Shown here: piece by piece, positions 26,030 to 35,072 of the stretch | Layout: every line of letters begins with the position of its first letter | How positions within the stretch are numbered: the first letter of the stretch is position 1 | Assembly: GCA_024401115.1 (NCBI GenBank) | Contig: JAKSLP010000030.1 | Span: 1-38,030, forward strand | From: Bacteroidaceae bacterium | Lineage (GTDB): Bacteria > Bacteroidota > Bacteroidia > Bacteroidales > Bacteroidaceae | DNA: 38,030 nt | Direction of reading: 5' to 3' | The notes under the pieces: generated by a model | What the model was told of the DNA's origin: nothing | What the model saw: only the letters and a program-made list of their open reading frames with translations | Databases searched by the model: none | Program-made: the position numbers and the translations under genes

Positions 26030-27196
26030 TCAATAAGCCCAGAAATCAGGTCTCACCAGCGAGGCACCGCGGGCACGCACGTCCAAACACATGTTCGGCA
26101 TCCATTTACCGTTACCGCCACCCAACCACAGATAGTTCTGATAACCTTCCTCCCAAAAGGTCAGGCACTCTGCCATCGACTCGGATAGCAGAATATCCTC
26201 GTCGCACGGATAGTCGCGCTCATATTCCACCTCCCTGCCCTCGATGTAAAGCCGCCTGTGAGCCACATTCAGCGAAACACCCACAAAGCCCAAAGCCTTG
26301 CGGGAGGATGTGGTGCAGCGGATATTGGTAGGCAGCCTGCCCGGCATGGGGGTAAAGATGCCGCCCATGCCCGAGGTCTGCTTCTGCTCGGTCTCGATAT
26401 ATTCATATTCCTCACGGCTCAGGGCACGCTGGATGACATGCGTGCTGTAGATGACAGAGATGCGGTCATCCCTGCCGGAGATGGTGTACAGCAGCAGGTC
26501 TGTCACGCGGTTCTGCGGATAGCGGCTGCTGGCAGCTATCAAAGGATCCAGCCGCTCGGCATGCTTCCAGCCCTGGCTGACATCCACATCAAACGGCACG
26601 ATAGTTCCGACAGCCGGGTCATAGTAACGGTATACAGGATGATTCGCCAGAATCTCCCAGTCCTCCACGCACTTCCATTCCATGAAGCATTCGCCACTGA
26701 CCGGGGCCTCAGCGGTGACAGAGATGGATACAAGCGAATCCGAAGGCTCCTGGCTCCAGTTGATGGATTCGATTCCGGGCGTGGGCTCAGGCCGTGCAGG
26801 AACGCTCTGGTAGGACTCGGAATGGAAATCCAGCCTTACGCAGTAGGTCTCATCGGGATTCAGGTGCCCCACACTGACCATAAACGTGTATCGGCCATCC
26901 GGAGCAGTGGCATTGGTCCGCACTCCGTCATAACGGGATCCGTCACTGCCCTCCACCCACAGTCTCGGATCAGACGTTCCGGCCTGACGGGTCTTACCGT
27001 CATTGGCTGATGCATCAGAGAAGATATCCGTATTCGTCTCGCTCACCCAGATCGGACAGATGGAATCGGACACGATGGTACCCTGAATCACCACCAGGCG
27101 GTTGTCGCTGGGCGGAATATCAGGTGTAAAAGGGTCAATGCAGGCAGTGACCGACAGCACGGTCAGCAGTGCCAGTATATAATGGATTCTGTTCAT
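26030..27196 (-). CDS. DUF4249 family lipoprotein
   Basis: 388 residues. Lipoprotein signal peptide MNRIHYILALLTVLSVTAC with lipidated Cys19, followed by IDPFTPDIPPSDNRLVVIQGTI, the typical DUF4249 opening. Beta-rich body with DGRYTFMVSVGHLNPDETYCVRLDF. DUF4249 proteins are encoded beside TonB receptors in Bacteroidetes and are assumed to sit on the outer membrane; function unknown. Codons upstream of this ATG are open but overlap the receptor gene and lack signal-peptide character. It starts 4 nt after the receptor stop and ends 16 nt before the MG2 protein's start. Confidence 0.85.
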   Translation of the reverse strand: MNRIHYILALLTVLSVTACIDPFTPDIPPSDNRLVVIQGTIVSDSICPIWVSETNTDIFSDASANDGKTRQAGTSDPRLWVEGSDGSRYDGVRTNATAPDGRYTFMVSVGHLNPDETYCVRLDFHSESYQSVPARPEPTPGIESINWSQEPSDSLVSISVTAEAPVSGECFMEWKCVEDWEILANHPVYRYYDPAVGTIVPFDVDVSQGWKHAERLDPLIAASSRYPQNRVTDLLLYTISGRDDRISVIYSTHVIQRALSREEYEYIETEQKQTSGMGGIFTPMPGRLPTNIRCTTSSRKALGFVGVSLNVAHRRLYIEGREVEYERDYPCDEDILLSESMAECLTFWEEGYQNYLWLGGGNGKWMPNMCLDVRARGASLVRPDFWAY

Positions 27197-27200
27197 AGGC

Positions 27201-29923
27201 TCAGAATTTGATGTTGTAGTTGACAAACGGGATGGGCGCACCGAAGATGGACAGGCGGGTGCCAGTAACCGACGCGGTGCCCTGGAAATAGATGGAGTAC
27301 GGGTTTCTGCGTCCCAGCACATTATACACACCGAACGAGATGGAGCTGTGTGTGAGCAGCGTCAGATGATGACTGGGCTGGATGTTGAACGACAGGTCCA
27401 CACGGAAATAATCCGGAATACGGTAGTTGTTGCGCTCGATGTAGTACAGGTGTATATCGCCCGTCTCGGGACTGGTATAGGAACCCTCCGGGATGGAGAT
27501 GGGGCGGCCGGTGCTGTAGTCCACGTTGCACGACATGCTGTAACGTTCCGTAAACTTATAGTTGGCTTCAGCTTGAACTCGTGGGGGCGGTCATAATCGG
27601 CCACATACCACTGTCCGTCATTCACCGGCAGAGCCACACGCGGGTCGTTCTGGCGCAGGAAGGTGCGCGAGTAGGCATAGCTCACCCAGCCGTTCAGGCG
27701 GCCCAGCGGCTTCTTGGCCTGCACCTCTATACCGTAGGCATAGCCCTGTGTGGTGATTACATCGCGTTCCAGCGCCGGATTCATCATCAGCCTGGCACCG
27801 CTGCGGTAGGTCAGATAATCGTTCATGCGCTTGTAATAGGCCTCGGCCGAGAACTCCCATACCCTGTTGCCCAGTTCATGGTAGAGACCGCCGGCCACCT
27901 GCCAGCCGCTCTGAGGCTTTATGTTGTTATCGCTCAGTTTCCAGGTATCAGTAGGCGACATGATGACCGTATTGCTCACCTTATGGATAAACTGATGCAT
28001 GGTGTTGAAGCCCAGTTTCACGGAGCTCATACGGCTCAGCATATAGCGGGCCGACAGACGGATCTCAGGTGCATGGTAGGTCTTGTAGATGCCGGTCACG
28101 TCCTCCGTCTTCCGCAGCGAAGCCTCGCTGGGCAGTACGCTCTCGTCATAGATGTTTATGGTACGGGGCCCCATGGCATTGAACATATTGTAGCGCACGC
28201 CCGCGTTCACCGTCAGATTAGGAGTAACGGTCCACTCGTCCTCCAGATACAGGGCCGATTCCAGGGCTTTCTCCTGCTGCAGCTCAATAACGGAATGAGG
28301 CACATCCTCCATCGGGGCATCGGCTGTGCCATCGGACAGCAGTTCCTCCCGACCCGGATTGACCCGGTACAGCATACTGCTCACACCCATTTTCAGGGCA
28401 TGGCTGTCACTGACCTGCCAGTTGAAGTGCCCTTTCAGGAACAGTTGGCTGATCTGGAAGGAAACACTGCGGATATGCGATATAAACTCACTGGTCTCAT
28501 CGGTTCTGTAATCATAGTGATCCCAACCGGCTGTGATGTAGGAACTCAGGCGGTCGTTATGCACGGCACGCCACTCCAATGAGGTATTGGCATTGGTATA
28601 GGCATAGCGGTCGTCCACCTCGCCAAACTTGAAACGGTCGTGGCTGTAATAGCCGTACAGGTTCAGCTTGTTACGCTGGTTGGCCGTGTAGGAAATCACG
28701 GTACCCAGATCGTAGAACCCGGCAGAACCGTTCTTGTATCCGCTCTTCTCGGGCAGCAGCTTCAGCATCCAGTCGCTGTAGGTGGCACGCCCGTCCAGCA
28801 TGACCGACAGCCTGTTCCTGGCCACCGGCAGTTCCAGATGGCCCTTGCTGGTCAGCAGACCGATGCTGGCTGCACCGTGGAACTGCTCCCTGTCGGGTTC
28901 CTTGGGCACAATGTTCAGCACGGAGGAAATGCGTCCGCCGTATTGTGCCGGAATGCTGCTCTTGAACAGTTCGGCATCGCTCATCATATCCGCGTTGAAT
29001 GCCGAGAACATGCCAAACAGATGAGTGGGGTTAAATACGGTTCCGTTGTTGAACAGGATAAGATTCTGGTCGGTGGCACCACCGCGCACATTGTATCCGC
29101 TGGATGCCTCGCCAACGGTCTTGATACCCGGAAGGGTCTGCACCATCTTCAGCACATCCACCTCGCCCATAGCCAGCGGTACGGTATTAATCTGTGCGGG
29201 ACTGAATTTCTCCATGCCCACATGGGTGGAAAGCACGTTCTCCTTACGTCCGGAGATGACAACCACCTCATCAAGCATGTGGTCGTCCTCTTCCAGCTCG
29301 ATGCGGGCTATACCGTCAGTATTGAGCTGGAACTTGCGCTGGGTGTCATATACGTTCATTCCCCTGATGGACAGGGTATGGTATCCGCCCGGCAGCTGCA
29401 GGGTGAACGAGCCGTCGGTTCCGGTTATGGTGGTAGCCCCCGCATCGGCACAGGCTACCTGCACACCCTCCTGGGGCACGCCGGTCTTGAAGTTGACCAC
29501 CGTTCCGCTGAGGGTAAAGCGCTGCCCGTCAGTCCTTGACTGTTCGGAACCTATACGGTAGATCTGGTTTTCGGACGAGGCGATGACTTCGGGGACATAA
29601 GCGTTATGGCCGCTATCGGACCTGTGCTGAGCATCCAGTGCCGGAAGTTCAGTGACCAGAGTGGTGGACGGCAGGATGAACAACCGGTCATTGTACCGGC
29701 TCACCCGGTAGGGAGTAGTCACCAGCGACTCTGCCAGTTTCTGTTCAGAGAACGGTGCGAAAGGTCTGATCTTCATACTGTCCGGGGCCAGGCTGTATAC
29801 CTGGACACCCTGGCTGTGCAGCTGCCGGATGAACTGTCCCAGCGGAATGCTGTCGTTCTGCTGTGCCATGGCCCATGCGGGGCTCAGGCTCAATGCGGTG
29901 AGAAGAAGTATGGCATGTTTCAT
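27201..29923 (-). pseudogene. STN-type TonB-dependent receptor, interrupted by a single-base frameshift
   Basis: The intact product would be about 907 residues. Signal peptide (1-20), STN-like domain (about 25-95; PLGQFIRQLHSQGVQVYSL), carboxypeptidase-regulatory-like domain (about 135-215; FTLSGTVVNFKTGVPQEGV), plug (about 225-345; VLKMVQTLPGIKTVGEASSGYNVRGG, LILFNNGTVFNP, PAQYGGRISS) and barrel. The reading frame breaks near 27564-27568: after YDRPHEFKLK the frame shifts, and the barrel end (from about YKFTERYSMSCNVDYSTGRP to VNYNIKF) is in another frame. One missing G/C would restore it, and the span is one base short of a multiple of three. Everything else looks functional, so this is either recent inactivation or an assembly or sequencing error. 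It is the second gene of the operon; partner genes follow within 4 nt. No SusD gene, so probably not a glycan utilisation pair. Confidence 0.85.
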
Positions 29924-29926
29924 GGC

Positions 29927-30613
29927 TCAGGGTATTAAGGTATCCAGATGACTGACGCAGCTGACCAGGGAGGTCTCGCGCTGTCCGACTGAGAATTTCA
30001 GGTGATGTTCCCTGCGGTAGCGCTTCAGCTCCTGCTTGTATTTGGGGAACAGTCCGACAAACTGGGCAAACGAGCTGACGGGGGTCTGCACACCGCCGGC
30101 CATGACATAATACTGCTGATGGCTGTTGAAGGTGCGGTACAGCTTGCCCATGCTCTCCGTCCTGGCTCCCACGGTTTTGTAGCGGTGATCCAGCAGGCTG
30201 ACTTTCCTGCCGGCATAGACCTGGCGGCTGAAGCCTCCCCGGGCCTCATTAGGCACAAAGCGGTGACCATCCAGGGTGAACCATTCCACCAGTTTCTGGT
30301 CAGGCACCACCTTGGCGTTCCTCACGGGGCTCATCACCACCACATACTGCTCATGGGCATCGTAGCGCATGGGTACGCCCTCATAAACCAGGCCGCTGTA
30401 GCAGATGCGGCCCGTACGGAAATCGGATGTGTCCAGATAGGGAATATCGGCCCATACACGCTGGACCAGCTCATCCTCCAGGTGCCCCTGGTACAGGCCG
30501 GCATAGTCACCTGCCGTTTGCTGGTACAGCCGGGTCTCGTACTGCTGGGCATAGGTACTTACCGTCAGGCAAGTGGCCATGAGCATCAATGCTGCACGCT
30601 TGTTTTTCATCAT
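29927..30613 (-). CDS. Secreted protein of unknown function heading the TonB receptor operon
   Basis: 228 residues with a signal peptide (about 1-23, MLMATCLTVSTYAQQ). The mature part contains YAGLYQGHLEDELVQRVWADIPYL, VMSPVRNAKVVPDQKLVEWFTLDGHRF and GRKVSLLDHRYKTVGARTESMGKLYRTF; I recognise no domain. It ends 3 nt before the receptor start, so it is co-transcribed. An upstream start at 30646 is rejected because it lies on the -7 promoter element. Tandem ATGs at 30613 and 30610 are equally possible. Being first in a receptor-DUF4249-MG2 operon suggests a periplasmic or surface accessory role. Confidence 0.8.
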   Translation of the reverse strand: MMKNKRAALMLMATCLTVSTYAQQYETRLYQQTAGDYAGLYQGHLEDELVQRVWADIPYLDTSDFRTGRICYSGLVYEGVPMRYDAHEQYVVVMSPVRNAKVVPDQKLVEWFTLDGHRFVPNEARGGFSRQVYAGRKVSLLDHRYKTVGARTESMGKLYRTFNSHQQYYVMAGGVQTPVSSFAQFVGLFPKYKQELKRYRREHHLKFSVGQRETSLVSCVSHLDTLIP

Positions 30614-30643
30614 AGATTTATGTATTAGTCCTATTTTCTTTTG

Positions 30644-30673
30644 CAAATTTACCTTTTTTCTTTAAAAGACAAT
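30644..30673 (-). promoter_or_regulatory. Proximal promoter of the TonB receptor operon
   Basis: Minus-strand TAAATTTG (30644-30651) matches TAnnTTTG. ATTG at 30670-30673, 18 nt upstream, is one base off TTTG. A run of eight C (30688-30695; G on the transcribed-sense strand) lies just upstream. Confidence 0.55.
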
Positions 30674-31018
30674 GAATGAAACATTTACCCCCCCCATTTT
30701 TACATCATTTAACATTCATGATGCCTTGATAGTGAGAGACTGGTCATGACCCCATTTTCTTCTGCATCAGGATTTCTGCAACACCAGAGTGAACTTGGTA
30801 CTGTTGGAAACACAATGAGGGAAGGCTGTTGTCTTTTCTCAACGCTTCAAATTCAATGGGACAAAATTACAGAGAAAATTCTTCATGCCCCAAAGTTAGC
30901 AACTTTTATTTTAAAATGGCGAAATAGAAGGTATACATTTGTGTATGACGCACTTTTTTTAAAGTGCTGATGTCATGCTGTTTGAAGTCCTAATGGACCG
31001 GGTATAGGTATACTTAAC
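30652..31018. other. Non-coding region between the receptor operon and ackA
   Basis: About 370 bp without a credible gene. It holds a homopolymer C8 (30688-30695), a second consensus minus-strand promoter (30862-30894), a 7-bp hairpin GCACTTT/AAAGTGC with a T4 loop (30950-30967), and GGTATAC motifs near 30930 and 31006 like those upstream of lepB. Confidence 0.6.
30862..30894 (-). promoter_or_regulatory. Distal promoter facing the TonB receptor operon
   Basis: On the minus strand TTTG (30891-30894), 21-nt spacer, TAATTTTG (30862-30869): exact consensus. It would give a leader of about 240 nt before the first gene or drive an unrecognised small RNA. Confidence 0.55.
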
Positions 31019-31046
31019 AAAAAAGCGCCCCAAACTAGGGGCGCTT
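31019..31046 (-). terminator. ackA terminator
   Basis: Perfect 9-bp stem AAGCGCCCC/GGGGCGCTT (31023-31031 and 31038-31046) with a 6-nt loop, then a T-run when read on the minus strand. It ends the pta-ackA unit. Confidence 0.9.
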
Positions 31047-31069
31047 CCTATAATATATAAGGTGAGAAG

Positions 31070-32263
31070 TTACTTAACCAATGCCAAGGTATCGGTAGCA
31101 ATCATCAGCTCCTCATCGGTAGGGATGACGCAAACGGTAACCTTGCTGTCATCGGCAGAGATGATAGCCTCTTCACCGCGTGTCTTGTTCTTCTCGGCAT
31201 CCAGCTTGATACCCATGTACTCCATGTTCTCACAAACAGCTGAACGGCAGCTGGCCTGGTTCTCACCAACACCACCGGTGAATACAATGATATCTACACC
31301 GCCCATGGCTGCTGCATAAGCACCTACATACTTCTTGATGCGATAGAAGTACATGTTCTGAGCCAGAATGGCACGTGGGTTGCCTGCATTGGCTGCTGCC
31401 TCCAGGTCGCGCATATCACTGCTTACACCTGATACACCGGCCACACCGCTCTTCTTGTTCAACAGGTTGCTAATGCCCTTGCTGTCCAAGCCTTCCTTGT
31501 CCATGATGAAGGTTACAGCACCGCCATCGATGTCGCCTGAACGGGTACCCATCATCAAACCTTCCAGTGGGGTCAGACCCATAGAGGTATCCATGCACTT
31601 GCCATCCTTTACGGCCGAGATAGAACCACCGTTACCAATGTGGCAGGTGATAATCTTCTTGCCTTCTGCCTCTACACCCAGGAACTCGCATACACGCTGT
31701 GATACATAGCGGTGGCTGGTTCCGTGGAAACCGTAACGGCGAACACCATACTTCTCATACAGCTCGTAAGGAACGGCATACATGTATGCATAATCAGGCA
31801 TGGTCTGGTGGAATGCGGTATCGAATACACCTACCTGAGGAATGTTTGGCAGCAGGGCTGTTACTGCATTAACACCCTTCAGGTTGGCTGGGTTGTGCAG
31901 AGGTGCCAGGTCGTTGCATGCGGTGAATGCAGCCAGAACTTCCTCGTTCAGAACTACACTCTTGGCAAACTTCTCTCCACCGTGTACCATACGGTGACCT
32001 ACTGCATCCAGTTCCTCCAATGACTTGATGGCACCGATTTCCGGGTCGGTCAGGACCTTGAAAATCAGCTCTACACCCTTGGTGTGCTCTGGAATATCTT
32101 CCATGATGGTCTTCTTCTCGCCGTTTGGCAGACTTACCTTGATGAAAGAGTCGGCCAAACCAATCTTCTCGATACCGCCCTTTGCCAGAACGGTCTTGGT
32201 GTCCATCTCAAACAGCTGGTATTTGATAGATGAACTACCGCAGTTCAATACTAATATCTTCAT
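31070..32263 (-). CDS. ackA: Acetate kinase
   Basis: Acetyl phosphate plus ADP to acetate plus ATP, the energy-yielding end of acetate fermentation. 397 residues. ASKHA fold: MKILVLNCGSSSIKYQ at the N-terminus, HRMVHGGEKF, DTAFHQTMP, RRYGFHGTSHRYV, CHIGNGGSISA and FTGGVGENQA, all characteristic. The chosen ATG gives the canonical start; seven upstream codons run into the heptamer repeat. It is 42 nt downstream of pta and ends at a strong terminator. Confidence 0.97.
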   Translation of the reverse strand: MKILVLNCGSSSIKYQLFEMDTKTVLAKGGIEKIGLADSFIKVSLPNGEKKTIMEDIPEHTKGVELIFKVLTDPEIGAIKSLEELDAVGHRMVHGGEKFAKSVVLNEEVLAAFTACNDLAPLHNPANLKGVNAVTALLPNIPQVGVFDTAFHQTMPDYAYMYAVPYELYEKYGVRRYGFHGTSHRYVSQRVCEFLGVEAEGKKIITCHIGNGGSISAVKDGKCMDTSMGLTPLEGLMMGTRSGDIDGGAVTFIMDKEGLDSKGISNLLNKKSGVAGVSGVSSDMRDLEAAANAGNPRAILAQNMYFYRIKKYVGAYAAAMGGVDIIVFTGGVGENQASCRSAVCENMEYMGIKLDAEKNKTRGEEAIISADDSKVTVCVIPTDEELMIATDTLALVK

Positions 32264-32273
32264 TGTGTGATTA

Positions 32274-32308
32274 TCAATTATCAATTATCAATTGTCAATT
32301 GTCAATTA
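32274..32308. repeat. Five tandem heptamers between pta and ackA
   Basis: TCAATTA, TCAATTA, TCAATTG, TCAATTG, TCAATTA at 32274-32280, 32281-32287, 32288-32294, 32295-32301 and 32302-32308. The last unit contains the pta stop codon. Copy number may vary between strains and would change the pta-ackA spacing. Confidence 0.9.
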
Positions 32309-33313
32309 TTTCGCATCCATGGCCTGGCAAGCGGTGATGGCTACCATCTTGTAGATGTCATCTACTGAACAGCCACGGCTCAAATCGTTTACCGGACGGG
32401 CAATACCCTGCAAGATTGGGCCAAGTGCCTCGGCATCACCCAGGCGCTGTACCATCTTGTAACCGATGTTACCGACTTCCAGGTTAGGGAATACCAATAC
32501 GTTAGCGTTACCTGCAATCTCACTGCCTGGAGCCTTCTTCTTACCTACTGATGGAACCAGAGCTGCATCTGCCTGCAGTTCGCCGTCCACCTTCAGTGAA
32601 GGATCCTTCTCCTTGGCCAGGCGGGTTGCCTCTACCACCTTGTCTACAACCTCATGCTTAGCGCTGCCCTTGGTAGAGAAACTCAGCATAGCTACACGTG
32701 GGTCAGCAAAACCGGCAACACTCTTTGCGGTCTGAGCGGTGCAGACAGCAATCTGAGCCAGCTGGTCAGCATCTGGCATTGGGGTAACGGCTACATCGCC
32801 TACTACCAGAATACCGTTCTCGCCGTACTGAGGCTGCTTGGTGATCAGCAGCATAGCACCCGATACACAGGTGATGCCAGGAGCGGTCTTGATAATCTGC
32901 AATGCTGGGCGCAGGGTATCACCGGTAGTGCTCAGGGCACCACTGATCTGACCGTCTGCACCGTTGGTCTTGATAATCATACAGCCCAGGTACAATGGGT
33001 TCTTTACCAGTTCACGGGCCTGCTCGATGGTCATGCCCTTCTTCTTACGCAGTTCACACAGTAACTGAGCATATTCTTCACTCTTCTCGCAGTTTTCAGG
33101 GTCGATCAGAGTAGCCTTGTCCAGATGGGTAAGGTTGTGCTCTTTGGCCAGAGCTGCGACTTTCTCAGGATTTCCGATCAGAATCAGGTCGGCAATGTCA
33201 TCAGCCAATACCTTGTCGGCTGCAATAAGGGTGCGCTCCTCTTCTGCTTCGGGGAGTACGATGCGCTGCTTGTTTGCTTTAGCACGCGCAATAATTCCAC
33301 TGACTAAGTCCAT
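32306..33313 (-). CDS. pta: Phosphate acetyltransferase
   Basis: Acetyl-CoA plus phosphate to acetyl phosphate, feeding acetate kinase downstream. 335 residues, the compact Pta form without the N-terminal DRTGG/regulatory domains of E. coli. Landmarks: RIVLPEAEEERTL at the N-terminus, ADGQISGALSTTGDTLRPALQIIKT, VAMLSFSTKGSA, VDGELQADAALVP and LVFPNLEVGNIGYKMVQRLG. It starts 35 nt after the cdaA stop with no obvious terminator between, so partial read-through from folP-cdaA is possible. Confidence 0.96.
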   Translation of the reverse strand: MDLVSGIIARAKANKQRIVLPEAEEERTLIAADKVLADDIADLILIGNPEKVAALAKEHNLTHLDKATLIDPENCEKSEEYAQLLCELRKKKGMTIEQARELVKNPLYLGCMIIKTNGADGQISGALSTTGDTLRPALQIIKTAPGITCVSGAMLLITKQPQYGENGILVVGDVAVTPMPDADQLAQIAVCTAQTAKSVAGFADPRVAMLSFSTKGSAKHEVVDKVVEATRLAKEKDPSLKVDGELQADAALVPSVGKKKAPGSEIAGNANVLVFPNLEVGNIGYKMVQRLGDAEALGPILQGIARPVNDLSRGCSVDDIYKMVAITACQAMDAK

Positions 33314-33348
33314 AGTTTTGTTATTTAATAAGTTAAAATTATAATCAA

Positions 33349-34122
33349 TTATTCATCAAATTCTTCCGTTAGGATTCGCTCCAGCTCCTCCGAACTTAAC
33401 CGAAGGCGGAACTCACCTTTGATGGCGGCAGAGATGCTGCCTGTCTCTTCCGAAACCACAATGGTTACGGCATCGCTCTCCTGCGAGATTCCTAATGCTG
33501 CACGGTGACGCAATCCTAATTCCTTGGGGATGTTAAGGTTGTGCGATACCGGCAGAATGCATCCGGCTGCCTCGATGCGCTTGTTGCTGATCACCATGGC
33601 ACCGTCATGCAGGGGACTGTTCTTGAAGAAGATGTTCTCAATCAGCCGCTGGCTGATGGTAGCGTCTATGATTTCTCCGGTTTTTACAATGTCTGTCATC
33701 GGAATGCGGCGTTCCAGCACAATCAGGGCTCCCACTTTCTGCTTGCCCATACTCAGGCAGGCCATGACGATGGGCAGCATCTCCTTATGCTCGTCCTTGC
33801 CGTTTTCCTGGCGAAGGGTGAACAGTTTCACAAAGTTGCCTAACATCTTATGGGTTCCTAAGGTGAGCAGGAATCGGCGAATCTCGTCCTGGAATAGCAC
33901 GATGAGCGCCAGGACTCCCACGCTGATCAGCTTGTCAAAGATGGAGCCCAACAGCTTCATGTCCAGCAGGTGGGAAACCATCAGCCATACAATCAGGAAT
34001 ACCAACACACCGATGAAGATGTTCAGACTGCCCGAATCCTTCATCAGTCGGTAGATATAATAAAGCATGGCTGCAACCAGGACTATATCCACAAAATCCT
34101 TATAGCCAAATTCAAATAGCAT
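33349..34122 (-). CDS. cdaA: Diadenylate cyclase (CdaA/DacA type)
   Basis: Makes the second messenger c-di-AMP from two ATP. 257 residues: three N-terminal membrane helices (about 8-27, 33-52 and 60-78), a linker helix, then the DAC domain with HDGAMVI (DGA at 173-175) and LGLRHRAALG (RHR at 205-207), the two catalytic motifs. It overlaps the 3' end of folP by 11 nt, so the two are coupled. The regulator CdaR and GlmM, its usual partners in Firmicutes, are not here. Likely roles are osmolyte and cell-wall homeostasis. Confidence 0.96.
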   Translation of the reverse strand: MLFEFGYKDFVDIVLVAAMLYYIYRLMKDSGSLNIFIGVLVFLIVWLMVSHLLDMKLLGSIFDKLISVGVLALIVLFQDEIRRFLLTLGTHKMLGNFVKLFTLRQENGKDEHKEMLPIVMACLSMGKQKVGALIVLERRIPMTDIVKTGEIIDATISQRLIENIFFKNSPLHDGAMVISNKRIEAAGCILPVSHNLNIPKELGLRHRAALGISQESDAVTIVVSEETGSISAAIKGEFRLRLSSEELERILTEEFDE

Positions 34123-34969
34123 GATGATTTCGCATTGTTTCTGTTATTCTAACTGCTTCCACGCATTCCTTCACATCGTGAACACGCAGAATGTTGGCCC
34201 CCTTCATCAGGGCCACTGTGTTTAATACGGTGGTTCCGTTCAGTGCCTCCTGAGGGGTGCTGTCCAGCAGGCGGTATATCATTGACTTGCGGGAAACACC
34301 GACCAGTATCGGCAGTTCCAGCAACCGGAAATCTTCCAGATGTTCCATCAGCTGATAGTTGTGATCCAGGGTCTTGGCAAATCCGAATCCGGGATCCAGG
34401 ATGATGTCCTTTGCTCCTAAATCACGCAACTGCTGCACCTTTTCTGCAAAATACAGCATCACTTCACGCACCACATTGTCATAGTGCGGTTGGTTCTGCA
34501 TGGTTTGAGGCGTTCCTTTCATGTGCATCAGGATGTAGGGCACACCTAATCGGGCCACGGTGGCAAACATGTTTGCGTCCAGCATGCCTCCGGAGATGTC
34601 GTTGATGATCTGAACGTCAAATTCTTCCACACACATCTGAGCCACATCGGCACGGAAGGTGTCTACTGAAACCACGGCCTCGGGGTACAGTTTGCGCACA
34701 ATGCCCAGTCCTTTTCGCAACCGTTTCATCTCTTCTTCGGGGGTGACATCGTCTGCTCCCGGACGGGAGGAATAGGCACCCACGTCTATCATGTCAGCCC
34801 CCTCGCTGATGATCTGGGTAACACGACGGGTTATCTCAGCCTCGTCTTCCACTCGGCTTCCGGCATAAAAAGAATCAGGGGTGATGTTCAGGATACCCAT
34901 GACTTGAGGAGTTGATAAGTCCATCAGCTTCCCGTTGGTGTTAATCGTATAGGGTATCGGTTGGGTCAT
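34112..34969 (-). CDS. folP: Dihydropteroate synthase
   Basis: Condenses 6-hydroxymethyl-dihydropterin diphosphate with p-aminobenzoate in folate synthesis; the target of sulfonamides. 285 residues, TIM barrel. Motifs: VMGILNITPDSF (about 23-34), IDVGAYSSRPGA, VSVDTFRADVA, INDISGG, LMHMKGTPQTM, DPGFGFAKT, GVSRKSMI and the terminal RVHDVKE. It is transcribed divergently from murF and overlaps cdaA. Confidence 0.96.
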   Translation of the reverse strand: MTQPIPYTINTNGKLMDLSTPQVMGILNITPDSFYAGSRVEDEAEITRRVTQIISEGADMIDVGAYSSRPGADDVTPEEEMKRLRKGLGIVRKLYPEAVVSVDTFRADVAQMCVEEFDVQIINDISGGMLDANMFATVARLGVPYILMHMKGTPQTMQNQPHYDNVVREVMLYFAEKVQQLRDLGAKDIILDPGFGFAKTLDHNYQLMEHLEDFRLLELPILVGVSRKSMIYRLLDSTPQEALNGTTVLNTVALMKGANILRVHDVKECVEAVRITETMRNHHAI

Positions 34970-34993
34970 GTGTGTTCAAAACGTTTCAGCATA

Positions 34994-35001
34994 CAAAATT
35001 A
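34994..35001 (-). promoter_or_regulatory. -7 element for folP-cdaA
   Basis: Minus-strand TAATTTTG matches TAnnTTTG, about 25 nt before folP. No clear -33 TTTG. Confidence 0.55.
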
Positions 35002-35044
35002 CGCAAAAATCTTAAATAAAGGAGAAAAATAGCCATAAATTCCG

Positions 35045-35052
35045 TACTTTTG
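35045..35052 (+). promoter_or_regulatory. -7 element for murF
   Basis: TACTTTTG matches TAnnTTTG and lies 20 nt before the murF ATG. No clear -33 TTTG. Confidence 0.55.
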
Positions 35053-35072
35053 CATGCATTAAACTGAACGTT

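Noticed and set aside
27581..28582. 333-codon plus-strand frame opposite the TonB receptor
   Set aside because: Antisense shadow in G+C-rich DNA; His/Val-rich product without family features.
30746..30970. 74-codon plus-strand open frame upstream of ackA
   Set aside because: No promoter, no family resemblance, and it crosses a minus-strand promoter and a hairpin; treated as non-coding.
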